Of a stretch of DNA of 8,138 bases, positions 1 through 7,381 are shown piece by piece. Source of the DNA: Oscillospiraceae bacterium (lineage in GTDB: Bacteria > Bacillota_A > Clostridia > Oscillospirales > Ruminococcaceae); the NCBI GenBank assembly GCA_017400025.1, contig JAFQAF010000012.1:1-8138 (forward strand), read 5' to 3'. Below the pieces are notes generated by a model. The model saw nothing but the letters and a program-made list of their open reading frames with translations, did no database searches and was not told the DNA's origin. Positions within the stretch are counted from its first letter, which is position 1, and each line of letters begins with the position of its first letter. Both the position numbers and the translations under genes were made by a program.

Positions 1-163
1 AGATATTGCAGAATTTGAAAAAGGTCTGTTTGACTTTGTGCTCAACACAAGACCTGAAATTGTAAATACAATCAACGATACAAAAGACCTGAGCGATGAA
101 ACAAAAGCTGCTGTTATCGAAGCTATCACTGATTTCAAAGCCAAATTCGTACCGTCAAAATAG
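1..163 (+). CDS. atpA: ATP synthase F1 subunit alpha, C-terminal fragment
   Basis: An open frame enters from the left edge (first full codon at base 2) and stops at TAG 161-163, giving the last 53 residues of a protein. They read DIAEFEKGLFDFV near the start and DFKAKFVPSK at the end. This fits the C-terminal helical domain of the F1 alpha subunit, whose family usually ends with a helix rich in acidic and lysine residues. The identification rests mainly on position: it lies directly upstream of gamma, beta and epsilon, in the canonical alpha-gamma-beta-epsilon order. The alpha subunit carries the non-catalytic nucleotide sites of the F1 hexamer on the cytoplasmic face of the membrane; those motifs are outside the window. 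The gap to atpG is 20 bases and contains its ribosome binding site. Confidence 0.9.
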   Translation, partial: DIAEFEKGLFDFVLNTRPEIVNTINDTKDLSDETKAAVIEAITDFKAKFVPSK

Positions 164-183
164 AAGAAAGGAAGGTGTAAGCT

Positions 184-1038
184 ATGGCAAGCGGTTCAAT
201 GAAAGACATAAAAACACGCATAAAAAGCGTTGAAAGCACCATGCAGATAACCAAAGCCATGGAACTTGTTGCTTCTTCCAAATTGAGAAAAGCCCGCGAA
301 AGAGTGGAAAAGGCCAGACCTTATTTTCTGGAACTGCACGATACTCTTGGCGATATTGCGGCTGCCAACACCGATTTTTCTTCTGCATATCTGGTACAGC
401 GTCCGGTAAAAAAATCAGGCTATGTACTGATTGCCGGCGACAGAGGCCTGGCAGGCGGCTATAACAACAATATGTTCAAACTATTTGCACATCATGCAGA
501 AGGCAAGGATGTATGTGTTATCCCTGTAGGCAAAAAAGCGGTTGAATTTTGTAAAAGAAGAAACATTGAAATCATTACAGACAGATACGGCCTTGTTGAG
601 GACATCACCTCTGCGGACTGTTCCGAAATAGGCTCTATCATGGCTGAAATGTTTGCACGGGAGCAGATAGACGAATTCTTCATCGGCTATACAACATTTG
701 TTTCAATGTTGTCACAGTCACCGGAACTCGTACAGCTACTTCCGATAATCAGCATAGACCCTGACAAAGAGGCAAAATCCACACGGACAACAGAGTATGA
801 GCCAAGCGCAGAGGCTCTGTTTGACATCATCGTGCCTGAATATGTATCCGGCATGATATACGGTGCCATTACCGAAAGCTGGGCCAGCGAGCTTGCCGCC
901 CGCCGCACAGCTATGGATGCTGCTTCCAAAAATGCCAAGGAAATCGTGAACAACCTGTCACTGGAATACAACCGTGCCCGTCAGGCCGCAATCACACAGG
1001 AAATCACAGAAATCGTGGCAGGTGCAGGCGAAAACTAA
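184..1038 (+). CDS. atpG: ATP synthase F1 subunit gamma
   Basis: This 284-residue protein is the central rotor shaft of F1, which couples proton (or sodium) flow through Fo to the three catalytic beta sites. The length is normal for the family. The N-terminal helix is typical (DIKTRIKSVESTMQITKAM, residues 8-26), followed by the SSKLRKARE stretch at 31-39. The Rossmann-like middle includes IAGDRGLAGGYNNN at 83-96. The C-terminal helix carries ELAARRTAMDAASKNA at 236-251 and ends with ITQEITEIVAGAGE at 270-283. That end matches the family signature except for a Glu at its last position. The start at 184 is supported by an AAAGGAAGGTG ribosome binding site at 167-177; a later Met at residue 6 is possible but less well spaced. 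It sits between atpA and atpD and is surely co-transcribed with them. Confidence 0.98.
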   Translation: MASGSMKDIKTRIKSVESTMQITKAMELVASSKLRKARERVEKARPYFLELHDTLGDIAAANTDFSSAYLVQRPVKKSGYVLIAGDRGLAGGYNNNMFKLFAHHAEGKDVCVIPVGKKAVEFCKRRNIEIITDRYGLVEDITSADCSEIGSIMAEMFAREQIDEFFIGYTTFVSMLSQSPELVQLLPIISIDPDKEAKSTRTTEYEPSAEALFDIIVPEYVSGMIYGAITESWASELAARRTAMDAASKNAKEIVNNLSLEYNRARQAAITQEITEIVAGAGEN

Positions 1039-1059
1039 AATTTTCCAAGCTTTATATAA

Positions 1060-2478
<1,419 letters not shown>

Positions 2479-2481
2479 CTG

Positions 2482-2886
2482 ATGCCATCATTCAACCTTA
2501 AAATAGTAACACCATACGGTGTTCATTACGAAGGCGAAGCTGAGGCTATCACAGTGCGCACCGTAACAGGTGACGTTTCCATCTGGCCAAATCATATCAA
2601 TCTGGTTACAGCCCTGGGCACAGGCAAAGCATCTGTTACCGTAAACGGCACCAGACGTACTGCCGCCTGTTCATCAGGTGTTCTGTCAGTGCTGAAAAAC
2701 GATGTCACAGTTCTTGCTTCCACCTTTGAATGGAAGGAAGACATTGACCTGGAACGCGCAAAGGAAAGCCTGGCAACTGCAAAGGAAGACCTGAAAAACG
2801 CCAAGGACAAAAAGGCAGCAGAACTTGCAAAACTGCGTGTTCAGCGCCACCTTACACGTGAAGCAGTAAAAACAGAAAAAGAATAA
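2482..2886 (+). CDS. atpC: ATP synthase F1 subunit epsilon
   Basis: This 134-residue protein is the small rotor subunit that binds gamma and the c-ring and can inhibit ATP hydrolysis. The N-terminal half (about 1-84) is a beta-sandwich with the usual LKIVTPYGVHYEGEAEAI opening (residues 6-23), then ITVRTVTGDVSIWPNH (23-38). The C-terminal part (88-134) is a highly charged two-helix hairpin containing DLERAKESLATAKEDL. The length is normal. Its ribosome binding site (AAAAAGGGGG, about 2464-2473) lies inside the end of atpD, and only three bases separate the two genes, so translational coupling is likely. It is the last gene of the operon: a strong terminator starts 15 bases after the stop codon. 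Confidence 0.97.
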   Translation: MPSFNLKIVTPYGVHYEGEAEAITVRTVTGDVSIWPNHINLVTALGTGKASVTVNGTRRTAACSSGVLSVLKNDVTVLASTFEWKEDIDLERAKESLATAKEDLKNAKDKKAAELAKLRVQRHLTREAVKTEKE

Positions 2887-2900
2887 ATTCTGCTGATATA

Positions 2901-2935
2901 AAAAAGGACACAGCCTGCTGTGTCCTTTTTGTTTT
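2901..2935 (+). terminator. Rho-independent terminator of the atp operon
   Basis: The arm AAAAAGGACACAG (2901-2913) pairs perfectly with CTGTGTCCTTTTT (2918-2930) around the 4-base loop CCTG, followed by GTTTTT. The 13-bp stem with a U-rich tail lies just after the atpC stop and ends the ATP synthase transcript. It also separates the operon from the mobile element downstream. Confidence 0.93.
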
Positions 2936-3017
2936 TGTGATAATATATGCTGTAAGGGCTTCAGAATAAATCTGCTGTTATGTATTCAGTATAATAAAAC
3001 TCAAATAAAAATCCCCT

Positions 3018-3028
3018 CACATTAAAAG
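3018..3028. repeat. Target-site duplication, left copy
   Basis: CACATTAAAAG here is identical to the 11 bases at 3190-3200, and the two copies directly abut the two ends of the inverted-repeat element between them. A direct repeat exactly bounding terminal inverted repeats is the usual footprint of cut-and-paste transposition. Confidence 0.8.
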
Positions 3029-3189
3029 CAATGCCATTAAGTTAAGTGACTTTGCGAAATTATAACTTAACAAAATGAAGTAAAATGTCATTCCGAGCCC
3101 AGGCGAGGAATCTTTGCAGTAATATATCACAAAGATTCTTCGTCACTTCGTTCCTCAGAATGACATATTTTCTTATCTTAATAACATTG
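3029..3189. mobile_element. 161-bp palindromic MITE-like element
   Basis: The element starts CAATG and ends CATTG. Its ends are imperfect terminal inverted repeats: CAATGCCATTAAGTTAAG at 3029-3046 against the reverse complement of 3172-3189, CAATGTTATTAAGATAAG, with 15 of 18 bases identical. It is flanked by 11-bp direct repeats. There is no open reading frame that could encode a transposase, so it would have to be moved in trans. Inside lies a second, larger inverted repeat (3085-3166). The left side carries about 35 extra bases (3047-3081) with no counterpart on the right. This segment completes a small hairpin of its own, TTAAGTTA (3037-3044) with TAACTTAA (3063-3070). The transposase family is not known. 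Duplications of about 11 bp are within the range of some IS4-family elements, which is only a hint. Confidence 0.8.
3085..3166. repeat. Core inverted repeat (CATTC-GAG ... GAATCTTTG type)
   Basis: The left arm 3085-3116 runs from ATGTCATTCCGAG to CGAGGAATCTTTG. The right arm 3130-3166, read on the minus strand, runs from ATGTCATTCTGAG to CGAAGAATCTTTG. Each 13-base block differs by one base; the middle parts differ (6 against 11 bases). The two arms can form a long interrupted hairpin around the 13-base spacer 3117-3129. From memory, palindromes with the text GTCATTCTGAG...GAAGAATCTTTG are dispersed in many bacterial genomes. I cannot check copy number here. Confidence 0.85.
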
Positions 3190-3200
3190 CACATTAAAAG
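3190..3200. repeat. Target-site duplication, right copy
   Basis: CACATTAAAAG is the second copy of the 11-bp direct repeat bounding the MITE-like element. Its last base also belongs to the split terminator arm GAGGGGATTTT, so the target site was the loop plus the first stem base of that hairpin. Confidence 0.8.
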
Positions 3201-3215
3201 AGGGGATTTTGTCTG

Positions 3216-4310
3216 TTATTTGCTCTCCAGCGCATTTGCAACACTTATCAGATGCTGTGTTATAGGCAGTTTCTGCGGGCAGTTGTTTTCACATCTGCGG
3301 CAGGTGATACAGTCGGACGCTTTGCCGTATTTTGTCCGGATGCTGTCATACACTGGGGTGATTTTCCAGTCGTCGGCAGGGTTGCGCATATATTCATTGT
3401 ACAGCTTGAAATATTCCGGAATAGCTATATTTTTCGGGCAGTGCTTCAGACAATAGCCGCAGGCAGTGCAGTCCACAGCAGTAGCACCTTTTATGGCGGC
3501 CACAGCCTGCTGCATAATATCCATTTCTTCCTTTGTCAGTGGCTGTATGTCTTTTATGTTTTCACGCACCTGCTCAACAGAGTTCATACCGCTCAGCACA
3601 ATTTCCACATTTTCCAGGCTCTGTGCAAATCTCACTGCCAGTGCGGCAGGGGAGGCATCCGGGTCCACTTTTTTCAGTATTTCCTTTGCAGTTTCCGGCA
3701 CATCTGCCAGGCGGCCGCCTTTTACAGGCTCCATTACTATCACTTTTTTGCCGTGTTTCACACAGGTTTCATAGCAAAGGCGGCTCTGTATGGCATCGCT
3801 TTCCCAGTCCAGATAATTTATCTGCAGCAGCACATAGTCCACTTCCGGGTGCTTTGTCAGTATTTCGTCCAGCAATTCAGCAGTATCGTGATAGGAAAAA
3901 CCTGTCTTTTTTGCCAGGCCCTTTTCTTTCAGCTCCTTCAGAAAATCAAATTCGTTGTATTTTTCTGCAATGGCGTAGTTTTTCCGGTTCAGCCAGTGGA
4001 GCATATACACATCAAAATATTCCACACCGCAGCGCTGCAGCTGTGTATTGAACTGCCGCCAGCAGTCCTCATAGCTTTTTGCATCGTAACCGGCCAGCTT
4101 GCTTGCCAGCATATAGCTGTCACGGGGGTGGCGTGCAGACAGGCATCTGCCTATGGCTTCTTCACTTTTGCCACCCAAATAGGAGTAAGCGGTGTCAAAA
4201 TATCTGCCGCCCAGGGCCAGATATTCGTCTGTAATACGGTTTATTGCTTCATAATCCAGTTCTTCTTCAATTTTTGGCAGGCGGAGATAGCCAAAACCAA
4301 GCTTGTTCAT
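3216..4310 (-). CDS. Aldo/keto reductase with C-terminal two-[4Fe-4S] domain
   Basis: This 364-residue cytoplasmic protein joins an aldo/keto reductase TIM barrel (about 1-270) to a ferredoxin-like tail. The catalytic tetrad can be placed: Asp39 and Tyr44 in FDTAYSY, Lys71 in LASKL and His105 in YMLHWL. The tail has two CxxCxxCxxxCP motifs, Cys281/284/287/291 and Cys334/337/340/344, each expected to bind a [4Fe-4S] cluster. This architecture is common in anaerobic Clostridia and archaea and is usually annotated as a predicted oxidoreductase of the aldo/keto reductase family. The substrate is not known, and electrons may pass between the clusters and a nicotinamide or flavin partner (inference). 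AAGGAT (4319-4324, minus) precedes the ATG by 8 bases. It has its own promoter and is separated from glf by a terminator, so it is probably monocistronic. Its own terminator is interrupted by a mobile element. Confidence 0.95.
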   Translation of the reverse strand: MNKLGFGYLRLPKIEEELDYEAINRITDEYLALGGRYFDTAYSYLGGKSEEAIGRCLSARHPRDSYMLASKLAGYDAKSYEDCWRQFNTQLQRCGVEYFDVYMLHWLNRKNYAIAEKYNEFDFLKELKEKGLAKKTGFSYHDTAELLDEILTKHPEVDYVLLQINYLDWESDAIQSRLCYETCVKHGKKVIVMEPVKGGRLADVPETAKEILKKVDPDASPAALAVRFAQSLENVEIVLSGMNSVEQVRENIKDIQPLTKEEMDIMQQAVAAIKGATAVDCTACGYCLKHCPKNIAIPEYFKLYNEYMRNPADDWKITPVYDSIRTKYGKASDCITCRRCENNCPQKLPITQHLISVANALESK

Positions 4311-4342
4311 AAAAACACATCCTTATAATTAATACTACTATT

Positions 4343-4371
4343 TTTATATCCTATAAAGAGCTGTAAGTCAA
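4343..4371 (-). promoter_or_regulatory. Sigma-70-type promoter of the aldo/keto reductase gene
   Basis: On the minus strand TTGACT (4366-4371) and TATAAA (4343-4348) are exactly 17 bases apart, close to the consensus. The -10 box ends 32 bases before the start codon, leaving a short leader with the ribosome binding site. Confidence 0.8.
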
Positions 4372-4379
4372 TTGACAGA

Positions 4380-4413
4380 AAAGAAAAAATGCCTGCTGTT
4401 CTGCAGGCATTTT
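4380..4413 (-). terminator. Rho-independent terminator of the cyclophilin-glf unit
   Basis: Read on the minus strand, AAAATGCCTGC (4403-4413) pairs with GCAGGCATTTT (4386-4396) around a 6-base loop and is followed by TTTCTTT. The perfect 11-bp stem begins 7 bases after the glf stop codon and lies upstream of the aldo/keto reductase promoter, so it insulates the two units. Confidence 0.9.
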
Positions 4414-4420
4414 GCATAAA

Positions 4421-5524
4421 TTATTTCAGTTCCTTTGCGGCTGTTTCCAGTGCGGCCTCAATTACTTTGTCCATATCGTAATATCTGTACTCACCCAGCC
4501 TGCCGCCGAAGATAACCTTTTCCTCTTTGTCAGCCAGTTCTTTATACTGCGCGTACAGTGCACTGTTTTTATCATCGTTTACCGGGTAATAAGGCTCGTC
4601 CCCAGGCTGCCATTCTGCAGAATACTCACGGCTGATTACAGTTTTTTCCTGTGTGCCGAATTCAAAATGCTTGTGTTCAATAATTCTGGTGTATGGGGTT
4701 TCACTGTCTGTATAGTTTACTACAGCATTGCCCTGGAAGTTATCTGTATCCAGCACCTCTGTTTCAAAACGCACGCTGCGGTACTGCAGTGCCCCCAGTA
4801 TGTAATCAAAATAAGCATCAACAGGGCCTGTATATACAACTTTGTCAGCCAGTGCATCAAGCTCTGCCCTGTTTTCCAGATAGTCCACACCCAGGCGCAC
4901 CTCTGTGCCTTTCAGCATATTTGCTACCATCTGTGTATATCCGCCTATTGGAATACCCTGATACAGCGCATTGAAATAGTTGTTGTCATATGTAAATCTT
5001 ACAGGCAGACGTTTTATGATAAATGCAGGCAGCTCTGTACATGGTCGGCCCCACTGCTTGCCTGTATAACCTTTTACCAGTTTTTCATAGATATCTGTAC
5101 CCACAAGGCTGATTGCCTGTTCTTCCAGGTTTTTAGGCTCTGTGATGCCGGCTTCAGCTCTCTGTTGTTCAATTTTTGCTTTAGCTTCCTGTGGTGTAAT
5201 AACACCCCACATTCTGTTGAAGGTGTTCATATTGAAGGGCAGATTGTAGATTTCGCCTTTGTAATTTGCCACCGGACTGTTGGTATATCTGTTGAATTCT
5301 GCAAACTGATTCACATACTCCCACACGGCTTTATTGTTTGTATGGAAGATATGCGCGCCGTACTGGTGCACGTTTATACCCTCGCACTCATAGGTGTATA
5401 TATTGCCTGCAATATGGTTTCTTTTGTCTATCACAAGGCACTTTCTGCCGGCTTTCCTTGCTTCGCAGGCAAAAACTGCGCCGTACAGCCCTGCACCAAC
5501 TATCAGATAATCATATTTTTTCAT
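4421..5524 (-). CDS. glf: UDP-galactopyranose mutase
   Basis: This 367-residue flavoenzyme, normal for the family, interconverts UDP-galactopyranose and UDP-galactofuranose, the donor for galactofuranose in capsules, O-antigens and other surface glycans. The N-terminal FAD-binding loop GAGLYG is at 10-15, followed by VIDKRNHIAGN at 31-41, which ends the second dinucleotide-fold strand. YGAHIFHT is at 55-62 and YTGKQWGRP at 153-161. RLPVRFTYDNNYF (172-184) and Arg280 in YTRIIEHKH hold the two arginines expected to bind the substrate diphosphate. The C-terminal GGRLGEYRYYDMD (340-352) closes the flavin site. Nothing essential is missing. GAGAGGA (5531-5537, minus) lies 6 bases before the ATG and overlaps the stop of the upstream cyclophilin gene, so the two are one transcript. 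No glycosyltransferase or other glycan gene is visible nearby, so its product must feed a pathway encoded elsewhere. Confidence 0.97.
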   Translation of the reverse strand: MKKYDYLIVGAGLYGAVFACEARKAGRKCLVIDKRNHIAGNIYTYECEGINVHQYGAHIFHTNNKAVWEYVNQFAEFNRYTNSPVANYKGEIYNLPFNMNTFNRMWGVITPQEAKAKIEQQRAEAGITEPKNLEEQAISLVGTDIYEKLVKGYTGKQWGRPCTELPAFIIKRLPVRFTYDNNYFNALYQGIPIGGYTQMVANMLKGTEVRLGVDYLENRAELDALADKVVYTGPVDAYFDYILGALQYRSVRFETEVLDTDNFQGNAVVNYTDSETPYTRIIEHKHFEFGTQEKTVISREYSAEWQPGDEPYYPVNDDKNSALYAQYKELADKEEKVIFGGRLGEYRYYDMDKVIEAALETAAKELK

Positions 5525-5536
5525 CTTGTTTCCTCT

Positions 5537-6094
5537 CTATTCGGGCCAGTGGTCAATCTCCGGTGCCGGATATTCCGCGCCGTAGGTTTCCACTTCCATT
5601 TTCAGCATAAATTCATCTTCCACAGGTTGCATTATCTTTGCGCCCACCCCTTCCGGAAATACCTGTACCAGCGGCAGATTTTCTATTCTTTCCACCTCTT
5701 CAAAGCCGCCAATCACCTTGCCGAAGGCCGCAAATTTACCCTGCAGTTTTTCACCCGCTTCGTCAGAAAGGGTGATGAAAAACTCGCAGCCGTGGGCCAG
5801 TTTATCGCCGTCTCCGGCCATGGCCACTGTCCATTTTTCCATTTTCACAGGATTGGAAAAACCGTTGGAATCAAACTCACCCTGTATCATATAGTCACAG
5901 CGTTTGTCGTCAAAAAAACAGTAGGACGGCTGCAGCACAAACCCGGGCACCACTCTTTTAATCAGTCGGTTGTCATACATTTTTTCCTTTGCCCGCCATA
6001 TAAAGCTGTTTACTGTGTTGGGGGCATATTCGGGATACAGTTCTATTGTTATCACACCTTTTCCGGTGTACATTTTTGCTACAGGATGTTTCAT
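5537..6094 (-). CDS. Cyclophilin-type peptidyl-prolyl cis-trans isomerase, divergent active site
   Basis: This 185-residue protein (from the chosen start) has the cyclophilin fold sequences GVITIELYPEYAPNTVNSF (residues 13-31), KRVVPGFVLQ (46-55), GCEFFIT (102-108) and LQGKFAAFGKVIGGFEEVE (117-135). There is no signal peptide or membrane segment, so it should act in the cytoplasm. The catalytic Arg (Arg47), the Phe of PGF (Phe52) and Gln55 are kept. By comparison with human cyclophilin A, other pocket positions are changed: Met61 to Val, Gln111 to Glu, Trp121 to Lys and His126 to Phe. Isomerase activity may therefore be weak or the pocket may bind something else (inference). An ATG two codons upstream (6100) directly abuts the AAGGAG ribosome binding site; the ATG at 6094 has the correct 6-base spacing and is preferred. 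It is the first gene of a unit with glf, 12 bases downstream. Confidence 0.9.
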   Translation of the reverse strand: MKHPVAKMYTGKGVITIELYPEYAPNTVNSFIWRAKEKMYDNRLIKRVVPGFVLQPSYCFFDDKRCDYMIQGEFDSNGFSNPVKMEKWTVAMAGDGDKLAHGCEFFITLSDEAGEKLQGKFAAFGKVIGGFEEVERIENLPLVQVFPEGVGAKIMQPVEDEFMLKMEVETYGAEYPAPEIDHWPE

Positions 6095-6100
6095 AGGCAT

Positions 6101-6106
6101 CTCCTT
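6101..6106 (-). promoter_or_regulatory. Ribosome binding site deciding the cyclophilin start
   Basis: AAGGAG on the minus strand is followed at once by ATG-CCT-ATG. The first ATG (6098-6100) has no spacing at all, while the second (6092-6094) is 6 bases away, so translation most likely starts at 6094. Confidence 0.75.
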
Positions 6107-6122
6107 GTGTTTTACTGGCTTT

Positions 6123-6151
6123 ATTATAGCAGTTTAATACAAAATCAGCAA
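6123..6151 (-). promoter_or_regulatory. Promoter of the cyclophilin-glf unit
   Basis: A perfect TATAAT on the minus strand (6123-6128) has a weak -35, TTGCTG (6146-6151), 17 bases upstream. It diverges from the promoter of the PLP enzyme gene. The two -35 boxes are only 5 bases apart, so the polymerases probably compete for the region. Confidence 0.72.
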
Positions 6152-6156
6152 TGATT

Positions 6157-6185
6157 TTGACAGTTTTATCACAAAGGTATATACT
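6157..6185 (+). promoter_or_regulatory. Promoter of the MalY/PatB-like gene
   Basis: A consensus TTGACA (6157-6162) and TATACT (6180-6185) are 17 bases apart. A TATAAT at 6185-6190 also exists but would give a 22-base spacer. The ATG is 31 bases past the -10, with GGGAGA at 6205-6210 as its ribosome binding site. No operator or riboswitch is seen in the short leader. Confidence 0.82.
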
Positions 6186-6216
6186 ATAATCAATTATTTT
6201 ACACGGGAGAATCATT

Positions 6217-7377
6217 ATGAAATACGATTTTGACAAATGGGCCAGCCACGAAAACAACGGCAATATGAAAGGCGCATGGGCCACAGAAATGCCTCGGGGC
6301 GGCGTTATGCTTTCCGGTGCAGAGATGGACTACCCTCTGCCGGCTTTTATCACACAGGCCATTGCGGATTTTGCGCAGAACGGCCTCTACGGCTTTACAC
6401 TGCCGGACAGCAGATACAAAAAAAGCATAACAGACTGGATGCTGCTGACCAGACAGTGGACTGTAAATCCGGACCATATTGTGGCCACACTGGGCACAAC
6501 CTTTGGTCTGTCCACAGCTATCCGTGCATTTACAGAAAAAGGGGACGGCGTTATTATCCAGCACCCGTCCTACGGCCGTTTTGACCGCGCCATGGTGCGC
6601 AACGGCAGACAGGTGGTTTCCAATCCGATGAAGGAAGAAAATGGCGTGTATACGCTGGATTTTGCAGACCTGGAAGAAAAAATGGCACAGCCGCAGAACA
6701 AAATGCTGGTGCTGGTAAACCCCCACAACCCTACAGGCAGGATTTTTGACAGGGAAGACCTGGAAAAAATTGCACAGCTGGCCAATAAATACAATGTGGT
6801 TGTTTTCAGTGATGAAATTTTTGCAGAAACCACACAGGGCAAAAGAGTTATCCCTTATGCAGAACTTGACCCGGTAATGGGCATCTCCTGCACATCCCTG
6901 GGCAAAACCTTCAACCTCACCGGTGTAAACCAGGCAAACCTTGTTATACCCAATGATGAACTGAGGGAAAAATATTCACATCAGAAGGATATAGACCACT
7001 TCGGCAGTATAGACCCGTTTTTCTACACCACACTCTGTGCCGCTTATACACAGCAGGGCAGTGAATGGGTGCAGCGGATGAACGCCCACACACTGGAAAA
7101 CTACAATATGCTGAAGGAAGCACTGGCAGAAATGCCGCTGATTACAGTCAGCCCTCTGGAAGGCACTTTCGTTGCCTGGCTGGACTGCAGAAAGCTGAAC
7201 CTTACAGACCACGAAATTGAAAAATTCTTTATGGAAGATGCAATCCTCTGGGCAGACTGGGGCGAAGAATACGGCCCGGGCGGCTCCGGCTTTGTGAGAA
7301 TGAACATCGCCACCACTAAAGAAAAGCTGGAAACAGCACTGGCAAACCTGAAAAAAGCCTACAAGGCAAAATACTGA
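6217..7377 (+). CDS. MalY/PatB-like PLP-dependent aminotransferase or C-S lyase
   Basis: This 386-residue fold-type I PLP enzyme is of normal length. It opens MKYDFDK and has GAEMDYPLP at 34-42 and GLYGFT at 56-61, which resemble the MalY/PatB group (cystathionine beta-lyase-like, cleaving C-S bonds of cysteine conjugates or cystathionine). NPHNPTG is at 168-174. Asp199 in FSDEIFAE should pair with the PLP pyridine nitrogen, Lys230 in SLGKTFNLTG should form the Schiff base, and Arg361 in FVRMNIA should bind the substrate carboxylate. The segment after the lysine (GVNQANLVIPN) matches the family pattern. Family membership is firm, but lyase against transaminase activity cannot be decided from sequence alone. 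It stands alone between its own promoter and terminator, with tandem stops TGA-TAA, and diverges from the cyclophilin-glf unit. Confidence 0.9.
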   Translation: MKYDFDKWASHENNGNMKGAWATEMPRGGVMLSGAEMDYPLPAFITQAIADFAQNGLYGFTLPDSRYKKSITDWMLLTRQWTVNPDHIVATLGTTFGLSTAIRAFTEKGDGVIIQHPSYGRFDRAMVRNGRQVVSNPMKEENGVYTLDFADLEEKMAQPQNKMLVLVNPHNPTGRIFDREDLEKIAQLANKYNVVVFSDEIFAETTQGKRVIPYAELDPVMGISCTSLGKTFNLTGVNQANLVIPNDELREKYSHQKDIDHFGSIDPFFYTTLCAAYTQQGSEWVQRMNAHTLENYNMLKEALAEMPLITVSPLEGTFVAWLDCRKLNLTDHEIEKFFMEDAILWADWGEEYGPGGSGFVRMNIATTKEKLETALANLKKAYKAKY

Positions 7378-7381
7378 TAAC

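Larger units (their letters stand above)
3008..3210 (-). terminator. Terminator of the aldo/keto reductase gene, split by an insertion
   Basis: GAGGGGATTTT (3200-3210) and AAAATCCCCTC (3008-3018) are perfect 11-base inverted copies. On the minus strand the first arm begins 5 bases after the aldo/keto reductase stop codon, and the second is followed by TTATTTG, a U-rich tail. This is how a rho-independent terminator looks, but the arms are 181 bases apart. If the inserted element (3029-3189) and one copy of its 11-bp direct repeat are removed, the arms close around the 9-base loop ACATTAAAA (+ strand), a normal terminator. Whether the split version still terminates is unknown; the intervening sequence can fold on itself and might bring the arms together. 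Confidence 0.78.

Noticed and set aside
2941..3007. Possible small gene or RNA between the atp terminator and the mobile element
   Set aside because: The 67 bases are AT-rich with no ribosome binding site plus start, no clear promoter and no stable hairpin that I can see.
3085..3166. CRISPR-like repeat
   Set aside because: There are only two arms in inverted orientation, with no series of direct repeats and spacers and no cas gene.
3008..3210. Reading the CCCCTC/GAGGGG arms as the terminal repeats of a larger 203-bp element
   Set aside because: Just inside these arms the 11 bases CACATTAAAAG are in direct, not inverted, orientation. That fits a target duplication, and the arms make sense as a terminator directly after a stop codon. 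The larger unit is kept only as a fallback.
3085..3456. A 123-codon open frame starting in the palindromic element and running into the reductase gene
   Set aside because: It begins at the core palindrome text, has no ribosome binding site and continues antisense to a known gene. The translated element sequence is a by-product of the repeat.
3252..4328. A 358-codon open frame on the + strand opposite the aldo/keto reductase
   Set aside because: It is a shadow of the minus-strand gene, whose catalytic residues and eight cluster cysteines are unmistakable. The + strand product has no recognisable motif.
4412..6154. A 580-codon open frame on the + strand across glf and the cyclophilin gene
   Set aside because: It is fully antisense to two clearly recognised genes with good ribosome binding sites. 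Its translation is rich in Cys, His and Phe with no family resemblance, and it has no credible start signal. It arises because the real genes avoid the codons that would read as stops on the other strand.
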